From: UBA1774 sp045223835
GTDB taxonomy: Bacteria > Bacillota > Clostridia > Oscillospirales > Oscillospiraceae
Assembly: GCA_045223835.1 (NCBI GenBank)
Contig: JBGUZS010000008.1
Span: 1-19,371 of the forward strand
Length of the DNA: 19,371 nt
Direction: 5' to 3'
The first letter of the stretch is position 1, and every line of letters begins with the position of its first letter. Shown here piece after piece: positions 13,058 through 19,371 of the stretch. Below the pieces are notes generated by a model that had not been told where the DNA came from, made no database searches, and saw only the letters and a list, made by a program, of their open reading frames with translations. Both the position numbers and the translations under genes were made by a program.

Positions 13058-13948
13058 TCAGGTGACGACCCGGACGATGCAGTCCAGCTTGGTCTCCTTC
13101 CCGTCCGCCGTCTTCACCGTTACGGTGATGGTGGCGGTGCCGTTGGACACGGCCTTGACCCGGCCGTTGCTCTCCACGCTGGCCACGCCGCTCTTATCGC
13201 TGGCGTAGGTGACGGTGGCTCCCTCGCCGGCTCCGTTGACCGTCAGCATGAAGGTCTCTCCGGTGCCGCTGTGGATGGTGACGTCGCTGCGGCTCAGGCT
13301 CAGGCCGTTGCCGGTGCTGCCGTTCCCGGTGTTGGCGGGGGCATAGCCGGATACCCGGACGATACACTCCTTGGTGACGCCGCCAGCGGTGGCGGAGACC
13401 TTGGTGTTGCCATGGTTCACGGCGGTGACCAGGCCGTTCTCGTCCACGGTGGCCACGTCGGTATCCTCAGAGATCCACACGATATTCACCTGGACCTGGG
13501 CAGGGGAGATGGTGGCGACCATCTGGAAGGTATCCCCGGGATTGGCCAGGGTGAAGTCCTCCCGGTTCAGCACGATGGAGTTCACCACCGGCTCGGGAGT
13601 GGGCTCGGGAGTGGGATCGGGGGTATTCGTCGGCGCCGCAGGCGTGGCGGATGGGTTGGCGGTGACCGTCGATACGCCGCTGCTGGGAGACGCGGATGCA
13701 GCCGGCTTGGCCGTAACATTGGGCTCCGGATCCCGATCCTTCAGGCTCATGGCCAGCAGGACCACCACGGCGACAATGATCAGGATCAGCACCACCAGAC
13801 CGACAATGACCTGCCAACGGGTATTGCTGGCGCCGGAGGCGGTTTTCCCGTCCCGGTTTTTCTTCGCTCCGCAATAGGGGCATTTGCTGTGGATCGAGGA
13901 GTAGTGCTTGTCACAGCGCCCGCACTTTACGTCTTGAAACAGTGCCAT
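13058..13948 (-). CDS. Zinc-ribbon / single-pass membrane protein with tandem BIG2-like Ig domains
   Basis: A 296-residue protein of unknown role. Residues 1-30 form a short zinc ribbon (Cys9, Cys12, Cys23, Cys26 in KCGRC...KCPYCGAKK). Residues 46-67 are a transmembrane helix. About 70-120 is a Ser/Thr/Pro linker ending in TPEPTPEP. The outer part holds two bacterial Ig-like (BIG2) domains, about 122-200 (VDENGLVTAVNHGNTKVSATAGG) and 214-296 (VESNGRVKAVSNGTATITV). The topology implies a cytoplasmic ribbon and an exposed Ig stalk. The first Ig domain closely resembles the one in the TPM protein at 6724-7767. Start 13948 has GGAGGG six bases upstream. It is transcribed alone from a strong promoter and ends at its own terminator. 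Confidence 0.75.
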   Translation of the reverse strand: MALFQDVKCGRCDKHYSSIHSKCPYCGAKKNRDGKTASGASNTRWQVIVGLVVLILIIVAVVVLLAMSLKDRDPEPNVTAKPAASASPSSGVSTVTANPSATPAAPTNTPDPTPEPTPEPVVNSIVLNREDFTLANPGDTFQMVATISPAQVQVNIVWISEDTDVATVDENGLVTAVNHGNTKVSATAGGVTKECIVRVSGYAPANTGNGSTGNGLSLSRSDVTIHSGTGETFMLTVNGAGEGATVTYASDKSGVASVESNGRVKAVSNGTATITVTVKTADGKETKLDCIVRVVT

Positions 13949-13988
13949 CCCATTCCCTCCGTTCCGATGCATCTGTGTAGCTGTTTAC

Positions 13989-14017
13989 ATCATACGCTAC
14001 CGGAGCCTTTTCGTCAA
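13989..14017 (-). promoter_or_regulatory. Strong sigma-A promoter for the zinc-ribbon/Ig protein
   Basis: On the minus strand TTGACG (14012-14017) and TATGAT (13989-13994), each 5 of 6 matches, are separated by exactly 17 bp. The start codon is about 41 bp downstream of the -10 box, leaving a short leader with the GGAGGG ribosome site. Confidence 0.75.
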
Positions 14018-14083
14018 TGATTTTTGACGAAAGAACCCGGAATTTGTTCCTAGAAAGGGTGACATAATCTTCCCTTTCCTCCA

Positions 14084-14112
14084 TTGCGCCGCGGTCTTCC
14101 TTGTGATAGACT
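14084..14112 (+). promoter_or_regulatory. Candidate promoter for the membrane glycosyltransferase
   Basis: TTGCGC (14084-14089), 17 bp, then TAGACT (14107-14112) preceded by TGA, which gives an extended -10. A second possibility is the extended -10 TGACATAAT at 14060-14068. Either would leave a short leader before the start at 14135. Confidence 0.35.
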
Positions 14113-14134
14113 GGCGCAGAGAGGGGGGATGGAT

Positions 14135-15673
14135 ATGGAGACGCGGCGGAAGCCCATGGGCCGGTGGGAATCGGTTATTGTCCCTGCTCTTTTGTGCCTG
14201 GGGATCGCCCTGCGGATCCTGGGTCTGGGCTTCTTCCCTCCCGGGCTGAACCAGGATGAAGCCTCAACGGGCTGCGACGCCTGGGCCCTTCTGGTTTCCG
14301 GCATGGATCGGAACGGGGACGCCTGGCCGGTGCTCTTTACCAGCTGGGGCAGCGGGCAGAACGCCCTGTATGCCTATCTTCTGCTGCCGCTGATGGCCCT
14401 GCTGGGCCGCAGCGCGGCGGTGCTCCGTCTTCCCGCCGCCCTGCTGGGCTCCCTGTCCCTGTTCCTGTTCTGGCGCATGGGCAGGCGGCATGGCGGCCCG
14501 GTCATGGGGATCTGCGCCCTGGGGCTGCTGGCGGTGAACCCCTGGCATCTGCTCATCAGCCGCTGGGCGCTGGAAAGCAACCTGCTCCCCGTCTGCCTCC
14601 TGCTGGGCGCATACCTTCTGGACCTGGCTCTGGAGGACCGCCCCTGGTGTCTTCTTCCCGCGGCCGGGGCGCTGGCCCTGGGCCTCTATGCCTATGGTAC
14701 GGCTTTCCTTTTCCTCCCCCTGTTCCTGCTGCCCTGCTGTCTCCTGCTCCTGCGGCGGCGCTTTCCCCTGCTCCCCTTCCTGGCCTCCCTGGGGCTGTTC
14801 ATCCTGATCGCCTTCCCCATTTTTCTGTGCAATCTGCGGAACCAATTGGGGATGGAGAGCATGAAGCTCCTTTGCTTCACCCTTCCCCGGCTCACCCAGA
14901 CCCGGCAGACCGCCACCATGTCCTTTTCCGGCCAGAATCTGCTGAACGCCCTGAGGCTGCTTTGGAAGCAGTCGGATGGGCTGCCCTGGAACAGCGCCGG
15001 GCCCTTCGGCCTCCTTTGGGGCCTTCCCGGCCTGGCCCTGGCTCTGGGGGGCCTGGGCTGCTCCCTTTGCCGGATCGCCCGCCGCCGGGGGGAGGACACG
15101 GACTATATCGCCCTCTTCGCCCTGGCCGCGGGCCTGATCTCCTGCCTGTTTATCAACGTGAACGTGAACCGGGTGAATTTCCTCTTCCTCCCCCTGGTAT
15201 GGTTCCAGGCTTCGGGGCTCCTGGCCCTGGTGAAGGCGCTGCCCGGCCTGCGGATCCCCGTCTGCATCCTGCTGCTCTTCGCCCTGGGCCTTCTGTGCCG
15301 GTACTGCCTCACCCAGCAGCGCGCAGCCCTGGAGCCCGCCTTCCATACCGGGCTTCTGGAGGCCGTCTCCTCCCTGGAGGAGGGGACGGAAACGGTGTGG
15401 ATCACGAACCGGGTGAACATGCCCTATGTGTATGTCCTCTTCGCCCGGGGGATCCCTCCCGAGGAATTCCGGAAGGACGTGGTCTATGCGGACCCGGCGG
15501 CTCCATTCCGCCAGGTGACCCGCTTCGGCCGCTGGCGCTTCGGCAGCGCCCTTCCGGACGAGGGGCTCTGCATCCTCCCTCTGACTGAAGCCCGGGGATA
15601 TGAGGAGAAGGGCTATCTCCGCATCCGGGCGGTTTTTGGCCTCTATGCCGTTGCGGAGGCGGGAAATTTCTGA
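14135..15673 (+). CDS. GT-C type polytopic membrane glycosyltransferase (ArnT/PMT-like)
   Basis: A 512-residue integral membrane protein with about ten to twelve hydrophobic helices and a soluble C-terminal part (from about 410). The first extracytoplasmic loop carries FPPGLNQDEAS, with Asp41-Glu42 in the place of the catalytic acid of GT39/GT83 lipid-linked sugar transferases. FTSWGSGQNALYAYLLLPLMAL then resembles the conserved loop of that superfamily. Such enzymes move a sugar from a polyprenyl-phosphate donor to protein, lipid or glycan outside the membrane; donor and acceptor cannot be inferred here. ATG 14135 is chosen over 14129 because the AGGGGGG ribosome site is too close to the earlier one. 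It is not tightly coupled to the next gene, which has its own promoter inside this gene's end. Confidence 0.72.
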   Translation: METRRKPMGRWESVIVPALLCLGIALRILGLGFFPPGLNQDEASTGCDAWALLVSGMDRNGDAWPVLFTSWGSGQNALYAYLLLPLMALLGRSAAVLRLPAALLGSLSLFLFWRMGRRHGGPVMGICALGLLAVNPWHLLISRWALESNLLPVCLLLGAYLLDLALEDRPWCLLPAAGALALGLYAYGTAFLFLPLFLLPCCLLLLRRRFPLLPFLASLGLFILIAFPIFLCNLRNQLGMESMKLLCFTLPRLTQTRQTATMSFSGQNLLNALRLLWKQSDGLPWNSAGPFGLLWGLPGLALALGGLGCSLCRIARRRGEDTDYIALFALAAGLISCLFINVNVNRVNFLFLPLVWFQASGLLALVKALPGLRIPVCILLLFALGLLCRYCLTQQRAALEPAFHTGLLEAVSSLEEGTETVWITNRVNMPYVYVLFARGIPPEEFRKDVVYADPAAPFRQVTRFGRWRFGSALPDEGLCILPLTEARGYEEKGYLRIRAVFGLYAVAEAGNF

Positions 15674-15679
15674 TATAGT
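15651..15679 (+). promoter_or_regulatory. Sigma-A-type promoter for the NYN-LOTUS gene
   Basis: TTGCGG (15651-15656) and TATAGT (15674-15679) are spaced by exactly 17 bp. The -10 starts one base after the stop codon of the preceding gene. The predicted start lies about 30 nt before the ATG at 15718. Confidence 0.5.
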
Positions 15680-15717
15680 AGTATGGTTGATCCCACGAAG
15701 AAAAGAGGTGAAAACGA

Positions 15718-16599
15718 ATGACGAATGAGATCAAAAACCTGCGGCTCGCGGTACTCATCGACGCGGAGAACGTGCCCCGGAACAGCATGAAGGCGATCAT
15801 GGAGGAGGCGGCCATCTACGGCACCCCCACCATCAAGCGCATTTATGGGGACTGGACCTCTCCCAACGTGGGCTCCTGGAAATCCCTGCTGCTGGAAAAC
15901 GCGGTGACGCCCATCCAGCAGTACAGCTACACCACGGGAAAGAACTCCACAGACTCCGCCATGATCATCGACGCTATGGATATTTTGTACGAGGGGAAGA
16001 CCGACGGCTTCTGCATCGTCTCCAGCGACAGTGACTTCACCCGCCTGGCCATCCGTCTGCGGGAGGCCGGCATGAAGGTCATCGGCATGGGAGAGCAGAA
16101 GACCCCCGTCGCCTTCCGCGTTGCCTGCGACAAGTTTATCTATATCGAGGTGATCCGGGCCGCCAGCCAGACGAAGCAGAAGGACGCCGCCTCCAAGCAG
16201 GAAAAGCAGAAAACAACGGCCCGGAAGACCACCCGGCAGAAGGCGGAAAAGGAACCCGCCGAGGGGGAAAAGAACGGCCAGGCCAAAAACGGCCAGGCCA
16301 GGGAGGAGCATCCCCCGAAGGAGGAGCATGCCGGGGTCAAGAAGGACCAGAAGGTCCCTCCGGAGACCGTGAAGCTCATTGCGGACTCCGTTTCCGATAT
16401 TGCGGACGAGGAGGGCTACGCCTTCATGGGCGAGCTGGGGAACCTTCTGCTGAAAAAGCAGCCGGATTTCGATCCCCGTAACTTCGGCTTCACCAAGCTC
16501 ACTCAGCTGATCCGCTCCATCGGCCGCTTCGAGATCGACGCCCGGGTGACGGACGCCACGGGAACGAAGCACATCTATCTTCGGGATAAGGAAGCCTGA
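15718..16599 (+). CDS. NYN-domain (LabA/DUF88) protein with C-terminal OST-HTH/LOTUS domain
   Basis: A 293-residue soluble protein. Residues 8-145 are a NYN (PIN-like) nuclease domain with the acidic residues expected of the active site: Asp15 in LIDAENV, Asp79 and Asp85 in STDSAMIIDAMD, and Asp104/Asp106 in SSDSDF. About 150-212 is a Lys/Glu/Gln-rich low-complexity linker, including a 15-bp tandem duplication giving KNGQA twice (16270-16299). About 215-285 is a LOTUS/OST-HTH domain (LGNLLLKKQPDFDPRNFGFTKLTQLI), a fold that binds RNA. Such proteins are thought to act on RNA, but few bacterial members have a known substrate. AGAGGTG precedes the ATG. The metallophosphoesterase gene starts two bases after its stop. 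Confidence 0.88.
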   Translation: MTNEIKNLRLAVLIDAENVPRNSMKAIMEEAAIYGTPTIKRIYGDWTSPNVGSWKSLLLENAVTPIQQYSYTTGKNSTDSAMIIDAMDILYEGKTDGFCIVSSDSDFTRLAIRLREAGMKVIGMGEQKTPVAFRVACDKFIYIEVIRAASQTKQKDAASKQEKQKTTARKTTRQKAEKEPAEGEKNGQAKNGQAREEHPPKEEHAGVKKDQKVPPETVKLIADSVSDIADEEGYAFMGELGNLLLKKQPDFDPRNFGFTKLTQLIRSIGRFEIDARVTDATGTKHIYLRDKEA

Positions 16600-16601
16600 A
16601 T

Positions 16602-17438
16602 TTGAAGAACGGGAAGAAACGGAGAAGGGGCGGAGGCCGGACACTGATCCTCCTGCTGCTCCTGGTCCTGGCGGCCCTGGTCTGCCGGGATAATCTGCAG
16701 GTGCGCACCGTGGGATACGACCTGCGCTTTCCGGATCTGCCGGAGGGCTTCGATGGGCTGAAGATCATGCAGATCTCGGACCTCCACGGCAGGGATATCC
16801 TGGCCAGGCAGCTGCTCATCCGGGCGGAGGCCGAGGCGCCGGACCTGATCCTCCTCACCGGAGACCTGGTGGACGGGGAGGGCCAGCTGGCCCGGCTGGA
16901 GCCGCTGATCCGGGAGCTCGCCGCCATTGCCCCCGCGTACTACGTCACCGGGAACCATGAATGGGCCCTGGCGGATACGGAGGGCTTTCTGCGGGACCTT
17001 TCCGGCCTGGGCGTCACCCTGCTGCGGAACAGCTTCGTGACCCTGGAGCGGAGCGGGGACCGGCTGCTTCTGGCCGGAGTGGAGGATCCCAACGGCTATG
17101 CAGATATGAAGACGCCGGAGGCGCTGGCCCGGGAGCTGGAGGCCGCAGGAGGCGGGTTTTCCCTCCTCCTGGCCCACCGGCCGGAGCTGTTTCCGGATTA
17201 CGCCGCTCTGGGCTTCCGGGTGGTATTCAGCGGGCATACCCATGGCGGCATGCTCCGTCTCCCCTTCCTGGGGGGCGTTCTGGCTCCGGGCCATGTGCTC
17301 TTTCCGGAGTATGACGGCGGCCTGTTCACCCTGGGCGGCAGCACGATGGTCCTGTCCCGGGGGCTGGCGGGGGTGAACGGACTGCCCCGGATCTTCAATC
17401 CCATGGAGGTCCCGGTTGCGGTGCTGCACAGGGGATGA
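16602..17438 (+). CDS. Membrane-anchored calcineurin-type metallophosphoesterase
   Basis: A 278-residue protein with a basic N-terminus (KNGKKRRRGGGR), one transmembrane helix (about 13-28) and an external phosphoesterase domain. Metal-binding motifs are complete: ISDLHG (Asp60, His62), TGDLVDG (Asp88), GNHEW (Asn118, His119), LLLAHRP and GHTHGG. The layout is that of the YkuE-like family, anchored or exported phosphoesterases of uncertain substrate (possibly envelope phospholipids or wall-linked phosphates). The start is TTG at 16602, two bases after the preceding stop, with AAGGA about 10 nt upstream. The next in-frame ATG would delete the membrane anchor and run into the first motif. It probably shares the NYN gene transcript, ending at the terminator at 17492. 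Confidence 0.85.
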   Translation: MKNGKKRRRGGGRTLILLLLLVLAALVCRDNLQVRTVGYDLRFPDLPEGFDGLKIMQISDLHGRDILARQLLIRAEAEAPDLILLTGDLVDGEGQLARLEPLIRELAAIAPAYYVTGNHEWALADTEGFLRDLSGLGVTLLRNSFVTLERSGDRLLLAGVEDPNGYADMKTPEALARELEAAGGGFSLLLAHRPELFPDYAALGFRVVFSGHTHGGMLRLPFLGGVLAPGHVLFPEYDGGLFTLGGSTMVLSRGLAGVNGLPRIFNPMEVPVAVLHRG

Positions 17439-17491
17439 CCCCGTTTCCGGGAAGGAAAGCGCGGCGGCGCGAACAATCCCTGAAGGCAAGA

Positions 17492-17526
17492 GACCGAGGT
17501 GACACAAACTGTCACCCCGGTCTTTT
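17492..17526 (+). terminator. Rho-independent terminator after the metallophosphoesterase
   Basis: A 13-position stem with one mismatch (GACCG-A-GGTGACA, 17492-17504, against 17510-17522) and a 5-nt loop is followed by TTTT. It sits in the convergent gap before the sortase stop at 17532. Confidence 0.75.
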
Positions 17527-17531
17527 CTTCC

Positions 17532-18494
17532 TCAAGCGGCGTTGTCGATCCTCCGCGCCACCACCACAAACCTCCCGTTTTTCGTGTGGTAATTGCAGGT
17601 GGACAGGGCCAGCAGCTCATCCCCATAGTCAACCGCAATGCCTGTGTCATAGAGCGCGGCGGCGTATACCTGCTCCATATACTCCCGGAAAACCGCTTCG
17701 TCGGAAAGATCGGTATACGCATAATAGCGAAAGACCCCCGTTTCCGCCTTATCGTATACGCGGCTGTAAAAGGCGGCGACCACCTGGTATTCCCGCTGCT
17801 CATACAGCGTATCGAAGCGGATAACCGGGTGTTCCTCGCAGTAGCCCGGATCGGCGTACCTCGGGAGCTGCCCGAACATGGTCTGGTTTTGCATATGGTG
17901 TCCATAAATCAGATAGTAGTTTCCGTCTGCCGGGCATTCTTCGTCAACGAACGGAACGCCGCTGTGGGAAAACGACCCGTCAAAGGAGCGTTTCAGATAG
18001 TACTCCGGGCGATCCGGCGTATACATTACGGGATAGTCCATGTTCGTCCCCTCGATGGACAGCCAGCCGAAAAAATCCGGATTCATCTCATAGATCGTCA
18101 AATACTTGGGCAGAGGCGTCTGATGATCCGGGGCTTCCTGCCGGGGAGGCTCCTCCGGGGGAAGGGGCGAGGCTTCCGCCGCATCGGTCCCGGTATCCGG
18201 GGCGTCATGCCCGGAAGGCCCCTCCGTCGGACTGGGCGGCGCCTCTGCCGCGCCGTTGTTTGTGCCGGGAATCCCCCGCAGGCCGGACGCCTCGGGAGAG
18301 GGGGCGCTTTTGGCGACCATCGCTGAAAGCGCCGCAAAAGCGGCCCGATCCTCTTTTGCTCTCAGCATTCCCTCTGTCAGCTTGAAGGCCGAATAGCCAA
18401 ACACGGCGAGAAGGAGGACGAAAGCGGCGGAAATCCACCGGCTTCCCCATCGCCTATTCCGTTTTCTGTTTTCCGAAGCGCGCGCTGACCTCAT
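17532..18494 (-). CDS. srtB: Class B sortase
   Basis: A 320-residue membrane transpeptidase that links surface proteins to peptidoglycan or to each other. A basic N-terminus is followed by a transmembrane helix (20-37). A long Pro/Glu/Ala-rich linker (about 62-128) separates it from the catalytic domain, which starts at LTIYEMNPDFFGWLSIEGT, a typical class B opening. The catalytic triad is present: His199 in YGHHMQ, Cys300 in LSTCNY and Arg308 in GRFVVVARR. The start at 18494 is preferred because the longer frame from 18563 would translate a terminator hairpin; the ribosome site is mediocre. It lies just downstream of a Cna-B protein with a sorting signal, its probable substrate. Confidence 0.9.
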   Translation of the reverse strand: MRSARASENRKRNRRWGSRWISAAFVLLLAVFGYSAFKLTEGMLRAKEDRAAFAALSAMVAKSAPSPEASGLRGIPGTNNGAAEAPPSPTEGPSGHDAPDTGTDAAEASPLPPEEPPRQEAPDHQTPLPKYLTIYEMNPDFFGWLSIEGTNMDYPVMYTPDRPEYYLKRSFDGSFSHSGVPFVDEECPADGNYYLIYGHHMQNQTMFGQLPRYADPGYCEEHPVIRFDTLYEQREYQVVAAFYSRVYDKAETGVFRYYAYTDLSDEAVFREYMEQVYAAALYDTGIAVDYGDELLALSTCNYHTKNGRFVVVARRIDNAA

Positions 18495-18526
18495 TTCAAC
18501 CCCGTTCTTTCCCGATCCTTTTGGAG

Positions 18527-18560
18527 AAAATGCGGCGGCGGTATGGCACCGTCCGCCGCA
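18527..18560 (-). terminator. Terminator or attenuator between the Cna-B gene and the sortase
   Basis: TGCGGCGG plus CGGT (18531-18542) pairs with ACCG plus CCGCCGCA (18548-18560), leaving one bulged base and a 5-nt loop. On the minus strand it is followed by TTTTC. It is 28 bp beyond the Cna-B stop and 33 bp before the sortase start, so it may set a higher level of substrate than enzyme. Confidence 0.65.
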
Positions 18561-18588
18561 CATCCCGTGCTATGGAATTCCTGTGGAC

Positions 18589-19371
18589 TTACTTTTGTTT
18601 TCGGGCTCTTTTCTTTCCCAGCAAAAGAAGCCAGATCACACCTGCTCCGGAGAGCATCATGGCGATGAAGTAGAACAGCATGTGCGTGCCGTCCCCGGTC
18701 CTGGGCGTGTCGGGAGGGGGCGGCGGCGCGGTTTTCGTGTTTGTGACCACAAAGCCCGTGTGGGCGTCGCCCGTAATGGATGCCGTATATCCGTTCAAGG
18801 CGTCTTCGCTGATCGTATACCTGATCTCATGGCCGTCCGTGCTGTTGTACTTCGGCAGATCGTTGAAGGTATGCCGCCATTCGTTCTCCCCGCTCAGCTC
18901 GATCCTGGCAAGCTCTGCGCCGTCCGCCAGAAGGCGGATTGTGACGCTCTCCCCGGGGGAGCCGACCCATTGCTTTGTCACCGGGATCCCGATGGTCTCC
19001 GTGTTGATATTCGTAATGGTATACCCGCTCTGATCGCCGCTGATCCTGCCTGCGTAACCGTCGGCGCCCACCTCCCGGATCGTATAGACGATCTCGGTAT
19101 GGTTGCGGTACTTGTCCAGGCCCGTAAAGGTATGCTGCCAGCCGCCAGCTTCGCTCAGAACGGCCTCCGCGACCTTCACGCCGTCTGCTAGCAGCTCCAC
19201 GGTCACCTGCTCTGCAGCGGGGCCGATCCATGTCTTTTTCACCGGGATGGATACCTGATCGATAGCCGTATTGGTGAAGGTGAACCCGGTCTCGACGCTT
19301 CCGCTGCGGCTCTGCTCATATCCCGCTGACGGCAATTCCTGCACATCGTACAGGATCCTGTGTCCGTCCGT
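18589..19371 (-). CDS. Cna-B repeat cell-wall protein with sortase signal (partial, 5' end outside window)
   Basis: The C-terminal 260 residues of a surface protein; the frame stays open to the right edge. The first ~35 residues (TDGHRILYDV..., ending FTFTNT) are the end of one Cna-B domain. Two full Cna-B domains follow (from VSIPVKKTWIG and from IGIPVTKQWVG), each ending in a TNxNT or TNTKT motif. A five-proline linker then leads to TPRTGD, a hydrophobic segment (MLFYFIAMMLSGAGVIWLLLL) and a KKRARKQK tail, a complete LPXTG-like sorting signal with T for L. Cna-B domains form stalks in adhesins and pilins and often carry internal isopeptide bonds. The adjacent class B sortase is the likely anchoring enzyme. 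A GTG near 19344 is only an internal codon. Whether it is a pilin cannot be seen from this part. Confidence 0.88.
   Translation of the reverse strand, partial: TDGHRILYDVQELPSAGYEQSRSGSVETGFTFTNTAIDQVSIPVKKTWIGPAAEQVTVELLADGVKVAEAVLSEAGGWQHTFTGLDKYRNHTEIVYTIREVGADGYAGRISGDQSGYTITNINTETIGIPVTKQWVGSPGESVTIRLLADGAELARIELSGENEWRHTFNDLPKYNSTDGHEIRYTISEDALNGYTASITGDAHTGFVVTNTKTAPPPPPDTPRTGDGTHMLFYFIAMMLSGAGVIWLLLLGKKRARKQK

Noticed and set aside
14024..14029. TTGACG on the plus strand as a -35 box for the glycosyltransferase
   Set aside because: No -10-like hexamer follows at 16-18 bp; the better candidates lie further downstream.
18561..18563. Upstream ATG for the sortase (adds 23 residues)
   Set aside because: It would place the start in a terminator hairpin, has no ribosome site, and adds residues not expected before the basic N-terminus.
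19342..19344. GTG as the start of the Cna-B protein
   Set aside because: The frame stays open to the window edge and the nine codons upstream continue a Cna-B domain (TDGHRILYD), so the gene is cut by the window.
1..19371. CRISPR arrays, tRNA genes, insertion sequences, attachment sites
   Set aside because: No regularly spaced repeats, no cloverleaf with tRNA consensus, no transposase and no terminal inverted repeats were seen.

Overview
The window is a GC-rich chromosomal segment from a spore-forming, Gram-positive, Clostridia-like bacterium, probably an Oscillospiraceae-type gut anaerobe. The placement is inference. It rests on dipicolinate synthase genes (endospore chemistry), a large SRP RNA with an Alu domain next to dnaX, a class B sortase beside a Cna-B cell-wall protein, and a GH25 lysozyme carrying InlB-type repeats. 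Nothing in it looks like a phage, IS element, CRISPR array or tRNA. It reads as chromosomal housekeeping plus envelope genes.

Layout. (1) 1-293 has no gene but several strong hairpins downstream of the first gene. (2) 294-5423, minus strand: GH25 lysozyme, HflK-like and HflC-like SPFH proteins, then a eukaryote-type UDP-sugar pyrophosphorylase after a hairpin. (3) 5582-8204, plus strand and divergent from (2): a double zinc-ribbon membrane protein, a TPM-domain protein with an inserted Ig-like domain, and a small membrane protein with an HEYGH metallopeptidase motif, closed by a strong terminator. (4) 8244-12919, minus strand: dpaB and dpaA (overlapping), a terminator, ybaB, dnaX, the SRP RNA, and a CPBP membrane protease. 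(5) 13058-13948, minus: a zinc-ribbon/TM/Ig-like surface protein with a strong promoter. (6) 14135-17438, plus: a GT-C type membrane glycosyltransferase, a NYN-LOTUS RNA-binding protein and a membrane-anchored metallophosphoesterase. (7) 17532 to the right edge, minus: a class B sortase and, upstream of it, a Cna-B repeat protein with a TPRTG-type sorting signal that runs off the window.

How the genes may work together. The most interesting part is the divergent block 1603-8204. A TFIIB-type zinc-ribbon membrane protein, a TPM protein with a Gly/Ser/His tail and SPFH proteins recall the B. subtilis ydjGHI genes, which sit with a PspA-family protein (ydjF) in an envelope-stress operon. Here no PspA is present, the SPFH part is an hflKC-like pair on the opposite strand, and an apparently uncharacterised HEYGH membrane protein closes the operon. 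The dnaX-ybaB-SRP RNA block is conserved information processing, but recR, its frequent neighbour, is not in the window and dpaAB follow instead. The right end is a sortase/substrate pair for surface display. Most minus-strand and plus-strand genes have good ribosome binding sites, and these decided several starts shorter than the longest reading frame.
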